From an uncultured Eubacterium sp. (GTDB taxonomy: Bacteria > Bacillota > Clostridia > Lachnospirales > Lachnospiraceae), in the NCBI GenBank assembly GCA_910584345.1, contig CAJTZX010000024.1, positions 1 through 57,755 of the forward strand: a stretch of DNA of 57,755 nucleotides, given 5' to 3'. A program made the position numbers and the translations under genes. Shown here piece by piece: positions 53,270 to 57,755 of the stretch. Numbering within the stretch: the first letter of the stretch is position 1; each line of letters opens with the position of its first letter. Below the pieces are notes generated by a model that was given only the letters and a program-made list of their open reading frames with translations, searched no databases and was not told the DNA's origin.

Positions 53270-53323
53270 GCGTTCTAAGGAGAGGTTCATAATTTATCAT
53301 AAATTACCGTATTTTGAGTGCCA

Positions 53324-53461
53324 ATTTGGGGGATTTTTGGGGGAAGAGTTGGGGGAAGGGGTATCCCCCAAATGGTGTGTGAAAGTTTGCCTGTTTCTTT
53401 TGGGAAAAGGGGAGAAGTTTGCTTGGTGTTTCTTTTTGGGGGATAGCACTATCCTCCAAAT
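53324..53461. repeat. G-rich region with repeated TTTGGGGGAT motif and possible G-quadruplex
   Basis: ATTTGGGGGAT at 53324-53334 recurs inverted as ATCCCCCAAAT at 53363-53373, and again as a palindrome, TTTGGGGGATAG (53435-53446) with CTATCCTCCAAA (53449-53460). G-runs at 53328-53332, 53339-53343, 53351-53355 and 53358-53361 fit a four-stranded quadruplex on the plus strand. The region lies between the tsf terminator and the cassette promoter and contains no convincing gene. Confidence 0.7.
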
Positions 53462-53523
53462 TTGAATGTAAAATGGTGTATCTTCCCTTAAATTATTATA
53501 AGTTATCATATGGAAAATATGGA

Positions 53524-53552
53524 TTGATGAAAAATATGAAATAATTTATAAT
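53524..53552 (+). promoter_or_regulatory. Sigma-A promoter of the SIR2-KAP-HNH cassette
   Basis: TTGATG (53524-53529), 17-base spacer, perfect TATAAT (53547-53552). Predicted start near 53559, leaving a leader of about 225 bases before the SIR2-like gene. Confidence 0.7.
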
Positions 53553-53554
53553 GT

Positions 53555-53608
53555 AGGAAGGGTAAAATGAATACTCGATAGAGTATTTTGTGTCCTAATT
53601 TGGGGACA
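53555..53608 (+). promoter_or_regulatory. Leader mini-ORF and hairpins, possible attenuator
   Basis: AGGAAGGG (53555-53562) precedes ATG at 53567, giving a four-codon frame, MNTR, ending TAG at 53579-53581. The frame lies in a hairpin, AATACTC (53570-53576) with GAGTATT (53581-53587), followed by TTTG. A second stem, TGTCC/GGACA, follows (about 53591-53608). This resembles a short leader peptide with a weak terminator. Confidence 0.35.
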
Positions 53609-53627
53609 GGATGAAAACCGCATTATT

Positions 53628-53757
53628 TAGTGTGTTATTTGGTGCTGATTGTACCGTATTTTGTGGATGAAATAGGGGAATATGGACGAAATAACACTAG
53701 GCGGATGTGTGGAGTTTGTGACCTGGATTCGTGTAATGGATTAGATAACACTAAATA
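53628..53757. repeat. Repeated ATAACACTA boxes before the SIR2-like gene
   Basis: ATAACACTA occurs at 53691-53699 and 53745-53753, and the near inverse ATTTAGTGTGTTAT at about 53625-53638. The spacing and inverted/direct arrangement suggest operator-like sites or remnants of recombination. No protein is known to bind them here. Confidence 0.5.
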
Positions 53758-53783
53758 GATATATCAAAAATTATTGAAAAGAG

Positions 53784-54773
53784 ATGAGCTTAATGAATTA
53801 TGATGGTGTAATATTTGGTAACGGAATGTCATTGAATTTATTACAGCAGTTAAAAAGTTTAGTGCCTAAAGATAAACAATATTTGTTGGATATAAATGAT
53901 TTCTTGAAATTTTGGATAAAAGGTAAAATATCGCAGAGAGAGGAAAAGATATTTTATACGTCTCTTTATGGAAATAAGAAGGATAAATGGAAATTCTTTG
54001 AGTTATTGAAAGATAAAGTGGCATTATACTATGAAACATATGATGCAGATATAGAATATACATTGGGAGCATTATTGTTTAAAGAATCGGAATATAAAGA
54101 GATAATATTGTTTTTTCCGGCAATATATAATATTTGGTATATAATTTTAAGTGATTATCTGAAATATCTTGATTTGAAATCGAAGATTATAGGGTATTAT
54201 CAATCTGTCATACGGGTTACCGGAAATCCGCAATATATCTGGACAACAAATTTTGATTTGTTTGCTGAATCAATAGAGCCAGAGCATATTCATGGCCGCT
54301 TTCTTCCTAAAATAAGAACATACGAAGATGTTGTATATAAAATGATAAACAATGGAGCGAATTATTATTTTAAGTATATTTGGGGACATAATGGAATTGG
54401 AAAATTAAATAATATACAACAGGTAATGAAATTTGGCGATTATAAAAACATTTTTGATTTTGATTTCTTTTTTGATAATTGTATAAGTATGGATAAAATG
54501 TTGATTTATGGAATGGGATTTAAAAAATCAGGATTTACGGAAGATTTGAGAACGGCATATCCAAAGTATAATAAAGCCGCTTTTGGAGCGATTATAGATG
54601 AACATGTATTGATGAGAATAAAGGGTATGCAAGATTTGGGGATATTAAATCAAGTCGATTTTACATATTACAATGATGAAGAAAAAAGGCATTTCGAAGA
54701 AGTTACGGAAGCAGTAATGATAAAAAAATATGACTTGATTAAATGTCAGGATTTTAGATTTTCTATTTTATAA
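53784..54773 (+). CDS. SIR2-like family protein, candidate defence effector
   Basis: 329 residues. N-terminal VIFGNGMSLNL (9-19) matches the Rossmann glycine loop of SIR2-like proteins (GAG-x-S type). TTNFD at 154-158 corresponds to the conserved T-x-N-x-D segment, HG at 170-171 provides the catalytic His, and LIYGMGFKKSGFTED (240-254) the nucleotide-binding Gly-Ser strand. This layout resembles SIR2_2/DUF4917-type proteins found in anti-phage systems, where they destroy NAD+. ATG at 53793 is an alternative start. Composition is very AT-rich compared with tsf. Effector role is inferred from family and neighbours. Confidence 0.7.
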   Translation: MSLMNYDGVIFGNGMSLNLLQQLKSLVPKDKQYLLDINDFLKFWIKGKISQREEKIFYTSLYGNKKDKWKFFELLKDKVALYYETYDADIEYTLGALLFKESEYKEIILFFPAIYNIWYIILSDYLKYLDLKSKIIGYYQSVIRVTGNPQYIWTTNFDLFAESIEPEHIHGRFLPKIRTYEDVVYKMINNGANYYFKYIWGHNGIGKLNNIQQVMKFGDYKNIFDFDFFFDNCISMDKMLIYGMGFKKSGFTEDLRTAYPKYNKAAFGAIIDEHVLMRIKGMQDLGILNQVDFTYYNDEEKRHFEEVTEAVMIKKYDLIKCQDFRFSIL

Positions 54774-54799
54774 GATAAGGGAAGAAGGGTAGGATATTT

Positions 54800-56788
54800 A
54801 TGATAAATATGGCTGGTAAAAAGATACTAAATGATGATGACATTGTAAGTATTGTGATTAAATATATAGATGAAAATTTGTATAACTATGCAGTTATGAT
54901 TGATGGAGATTGGGGATGTGGAAAAACTTATTTTGTTAAAGAATACTTAATTGATAAAATAGAACAGAATGAAACAGAAAAGAAAAAGAAAGATGAAGAT
55001 TATAATATTAAAAGAATTGTTTATATATCATTATATGGTGTTAAATCAGTAGATGAAGTATCTAAACAGGTTTTCATGGAATCGTATCTGGCAAAAGCGG
55101 GTAAGGCAAAAGGAATTTTGAGAAAAGGAACAGAAGTTGTGGGGACATTATTGCCCGTAGCTTTTGACGTTATGAAATCTTTTATTGGTATTGAAGCAGA
55201 TGCTGACAAAGTTTCAGGGGCAGTAAATACCTTTTTGTCAATTAAGAACAGTATCTTTATTTTTGATGATTTAGAACGATGTGATTGTCCGGTTAATGAA
55301 ATATTGGGCTATATCAATGGCTTTGTAGAACATGAGGAACTTAAGGTTATTTTGGTGGCCAATCAGAAGGAGGTTGGAAAAGGATCATATTTAAAAAATC
55401 TGGAATTGAAATATTTAGTTGCAGCAAATCAAAATATTGATTTCGAGCCTAAGTCCGAAAATCAAAATATTTTAGATATGTATATGCAAAGAAATGAACA
55501 ACAGAAAACTCCGAAAGAAGAACCTGTAGGCATTGGCATAATAGAAAATAGAATAAACAGATTATTTGGACAGGATATAATGTATGAAAGAGTTAAGGAA
55601 AAGCTAGTCGGGATTACAATATATTATCAACCTGATTTGCAGAAAGTTTTTATGAAACTTATTAAGAATGATAATCTTGATGATACCTTACAAGGATATT
55701 TAAATGAGAAGATAGATTTTTTTGAAGAATATATGATTGGTGAAGAACATCTTAATTTAAGGACATTTCAGTTCTTCTTATCAAAAATAAATGATTTATA
55801 TAAAGCGATAAGTAAAATTGAGAGTGAAGGGCAAGAAGCTTTTTTTAAATATATCATGCAGTATTGTTTTAAAGTATGTATTGCATATAAAAATGGTTCG
55901 TTAGAATATTCATGGGAAAGGAATGAAGAATATTCTTTCAAAAGTATAGGGGAAAGAGATATATTTGGGAATCGATTAGCTTTTAGATTTGTTGATGATT
56001 TTATAATCAAAAGCGTACTTGATAACAAAAGAATAAACAGTATGCTTAGAATATTTGAAGATGAATATTTCAAAAAAAGTGATGCTTTCAGGGAACTGGA
56101 TTCTCAGTGGTATATATTAGAGGATAATGAGATTCAACAGAAAATACAACAAGTTTTTGAAGATTTGGGAAATAATATATATGATGTCAAAGAATATCCG
56201 AGAATCATAAGTCGTTTCATTAAATTAGAGCAAGTTGGTTTTTCAAAAGAAAATACTGATATTGTAATAGAAAGAATGAAGAGCAATATTCTTGACCTAA
56301 AGCAGCATATAAATATTGATAATGGGTATGGTATGCTTCAACAGGGAGAAAACAAACAAAGATATAAAGAAATTACAGAACAGCTTCAAAAGGATATAGA
56401 TCAACACTTTAGGGAACATATTTCAAATACTTTAGAAGATTATTTAAATTCAGAGGATGAGTGGGGAGAGAAACTGGAGAAATATGTATACAATAATAAA
56501 ACAGAGATATACCAATCAAGTGGATTTTTGAGACAAATGAATATTCATAAATTATGTGAAAAGATAAATAAATCAAAATCAAAGGATATCAATGCTTTTA
56601 GAAGCTGTATTATTACGTTATATGTAAGAGGAATAATAGGAGATGGATTAGAACGAGATAAAGAATTTATACAAGAATTAAAGGAAAAGATTCAAACGAT
56701 GGATACGAAGGATTTTGATAAAATTAAAAAAATGCAGATAGATTATTTGATAGGAAATTTAAAAAGTGCAGAAGCGGTTTTTAAATGA
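54800..56788 (+). CDS. KAP-family P-loop NTPase
   Basis: 662 residues. Walker A GDWGCGKT (36-43), Walker B IFIFDDLERC (152-161) with D156 and D157, and sensor-like VILVANQKE (183-191) fit the KAP subgroup of STAND-like NTPases (the DDL-E/D-RC signature). There is no membrane segment in the usual KAP insert position; residues 112-130 are moderately hydrophobic. The C-terminal 450 residues are helical, charged and unrecognised, and could be a sensor. GGTAGGA precedes the ATG; the stop overlaps the next frame's first ATG. KAP proteins occur in phage defence (for example PifA and QatA). Confidence 0.75.
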   Translation: MINMAGKKILNDDDIVSIVIKYIDENLYNYAVMIDGDWGCGKTYFVKEYLIDKIEQNETEKKKKDEDYNIKRIVYISLYGVKSVDEVSKQVFMESYLAKAGKAKGILRKGTEVVGTLLPVAFDVMKSFIGIEADADKVSGAVNTFLSIKNSIFIFDDLERCDCPVNEILGYINGFVEHEELKVILVANQKEVGKGSYLKNLELKYLVAANQNIDFEPKSENQNILDMYMQRNEQQKTPKEEPVGIGIIENRINRLFGQDIMYERVKEKLVGITIYYQPDLQKVFMKLIKNDNLDDTLQGYLNEKIDFFEEYMIGEEHLNLRTFQFFLSKINDLYKAISKIESEGQEAFFKYIMQYCFKVCIAYKNGSLEYSWERNEEYSFKSIGERDIFGNRLAFRFVDDFIIKSVLDNKRINSMLRIFEDEYFKKSDAFRELDSQWYILEDNEIQQKIQQVFEDLGNNIYDVKEYPRIISRFIKLEQVGFSKENTDIVIERMKSNILDLKQHINIDNGYGMLQQGENKQRYKEITEQLQKDIDQHFREHISNTLEDYLNSEDEWGEKLEKYVYNNKTEIYQSSGFLRQMNIHKLCEKINKSKSKDINAFRSCIITLYVRGIIGDGLERDKEFIQELKEKIQTMDTKDFDKIKKMQIDYLIGNLKSAEAVFK

Positions 56789-56799
56789 TAGGGGTTGAG

Positions 56800-57570
56800 A
56801 TGGCAAGTAAAAATAAATTTGAAATTGTGAATGGAAATATTCATATATCAAGAGCTGAGTGGAAACAAGTAGTGGAGGTTACTTATAGAGAAGATTATTA
56901 TGATGAATTAAAAAGTGTCACATGGACAGAAAGCAATGGGTATATAAAAAATGGTAAATTAGGCTTATTGCATAGATTTATGATGGAAAAATGGTATGGA
57001 AAAGAAGTCTTAGAAGAAATGACACAAAGAGGTTGGGTTGTAGACCATATGAATAATAATGCTTTTGATTGTCGTATATGTAATTTGGAATTTTTACCAT
57101 CAAGGCATAATGTGGCGAAAGGACAAATTTTAGATGTGGAATCAGAAGAAATGAGACATCATATTGCACTAAATATTTTTAAAGATTTTCAGACAGGACT
57201 CTATCAGATATCTATCGGATTTAATGATAATCTATGCTTTTATAACGTAAAAACAAAAGAAGTAAGACCGATAAATACGTTGTTTTTATTATATGATTGT
57301 GACTATAAATTAGTGATATATGATGCCGAACAGATTCTAACAAAGTATCGTATCGAAAAGCAATTTGGATTGGGAAACTTAAATTTTATTGACTATAAAT
57401 GTGAATTTCCACCTGAGATACAATTAACAAAACAAGAAATAGAAGAGATTACTAATGGAGATAGATTTTATATTGAAAGAGATGGAGAACTATATTTTAT
57501 ACCCGGAAAGCATAACTGGATACTTTCAGCACATTATAAAGAAGGATGGAAACCTTCTGATAAAGAATAG
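56800..57570 (+). CDS. HNH endonuclease-like protein
   Basis: 256 residues from ATG 56800, with AGGGG just upstream; an ATG at 56785 overlaps the KAP stop (ATGA) but lacks a ribosome site. An HNH_3-type core is present: VVDHMNNNAFDCRICNLEFL then SRHNVAKG, with His83, Asn95 and His103/Asn104 as likely metal/catalytic residues, preceded by LLHRFMMEKW as in HNH homing-type nucleases. The remaining C-terminal 140 residues are unrecognised. As third gene of the cassette it could be the nucleic-acid-cutting component. Alternatively it is an unrelated selfish gene. Confidence 0.72.
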   Translation: MASKNKFEIVNGNIHISRAEWKQVVEVTYREDYYDELKSVTWTESNGYIKNGKLGLLHRFMMEKWYGKEVLEEMTQRGWVVDHMNNNAFDCRICNLEFLPSRHNVAKGQILDVESEEMRHHIALNIFKDFQTGLYQISIGFNDNLCFYNVKTKEVRPINTLFLLYDCDYKLVIYDAEQILTKYRIEKQFGLGNLNFIDYKCEFPPEIQLTKQEIEEITNGDRFYIERDGELYFIPGKHNWILSAHYKEGWKPSDKE

Positions 57571-57600
57571 AACATTTGTGAATTAGAAAAATAGATACAT

Positions 57601-57642
57601 AGCCGATTGATTTTTTAAACGAGAATCAGTCGGCTTTTTTTA
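57601..57642 (+). terminator. Rho-independent terminator closing the cassette
   Basis: AGCCGATTGATT (57601-57612) pairs with AATCAGTCGGCT (57624-57635), 12 bp with one G-U, then TTTTTTT. It starts 30 bases after the HNH stop. Confidence 0.9.
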
Positions 57643-57755
57643 TTTCCCCAAAACCCATACATAGCTATTCTGTCTTATGCGGAGTGGCTATTAAATTTTT
57701 CGAGTACTCTCGGAAACTCTTGAATAGTGGATTGAAAATTATACAAAAATGAACA

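Noticed and set aside
53247..53465. 72-codon plus-strand frame after tsf
   Set aside because: It starts inside the tsf terminator and runs through the G-rich inverted repeats; composition is Gly/Trp/Phe-rich and no ribosome site precedes it.
1..57755. tRNA, rRNA or other standard RNA genes
   Set aside because: No cloverleaf with a conserved T-loop and no rRNA-like stretches were recognised by eye on either strand; a tRNAscan run would settle it.
57643..57755. Start of another gene at the right edge
   Set aside because: The last 113 bases have no open frame with a ribosome site long enough to call; a pyrH start was looked for but not seen.

Overview
The window looks like the chromosome of a motile, spore-forming, anaerobic low-to-mid GC Firmicute of the Lachnospiraceae type (Roseburia / Clostridium cluster XIVa-like). 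The reasons are a cotJ spore-coat operon and a sigK-like sigma factor, an oxygen-sensitive [FeFe] hydrogenase-like protein, a CodY regulator, and a complete Bacillus/Clostridium-order fla/che operon that runs from codY to rpsB-tsf. Species assignment is an inference from protein resemblance only.

Left end (1-1942). The 3' part of a large serine recombinase gene enters from outside the window and its end runs into the spore-coat gene cotJC, of which only about 64 N-terminal codons remain. cotJB and cotJA are intact beside it on the minus strand. This is best read as one end of an integrated element whose attachment site lies inside cotJC.

Housekeeping block (1943-15515). In order: a group-B-like [FeFe] hydrogenase, a UvrD/PcrA-like helicase, a GH13 debranching-enzyme homologue that seems to have lost its catalytic residues, a DUF5662 protein convergent with an RluA-type pseudouridine synthase, a sigK-like sigma factor, yifB/comM, dprA, topA and codY.

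Flagellar/chemotaxis operon (about 15570-51324). After a good sigma-A promoter and an A-rich leader of about 420 nt carrying an 18-bp tandem repeat come flgB, flgC, fliE, fliF, fliG, fliH, fliI, fliJ, ylxF/motE-like, fliK, flgD, a TIGR02530-type gene, flgE, flbD/swrD, motA, motB, fliL, fliM, fliY, cheY, fliO, fliP, fliQ, fliR, flhB, flhA, flhF, flhG, a PilZ/YcgR brake gene, cheB, cheA, cheW, cheC, cheD, a small membrane protein, fliA (sigD), two accessory genes (one swrB-like) and a YceG-domain membrane protein. Together they encode the rod, MS ring, C ring, export apparatus, hook, stator, chemotaxis phosphorelay with its CheC/CheD/FliY adaptation system, a c-di-GMP brake and the late flagellar sigma factor. 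flgK/flgL, flagellin, flgM and cheR are not here. Several intergenic gaps hold long perfect stem-loops: before flgE, between flgE and flbD, and between cheW and cheC.

Translation genes (51350-53270). rpsB has its own strong promoter and a foldable leader, followed by tsf and a textbook terminator.

Right end (53270-57755). Composition shifts abruptly to very AT-rich. After a G-rich, repeat-bearing spacer with its own promoter and hairpins lies a compact three-gene cassette: a SIR2-like protein, a KAP-family P-loop NTPase and an HNH endonuclease-like protein. It is closed by a strong terminator. This is the best candidate in the window for an undescribed (probably anti-phage) system; it sits at the tsf boundary, where pyrH would normally follow.
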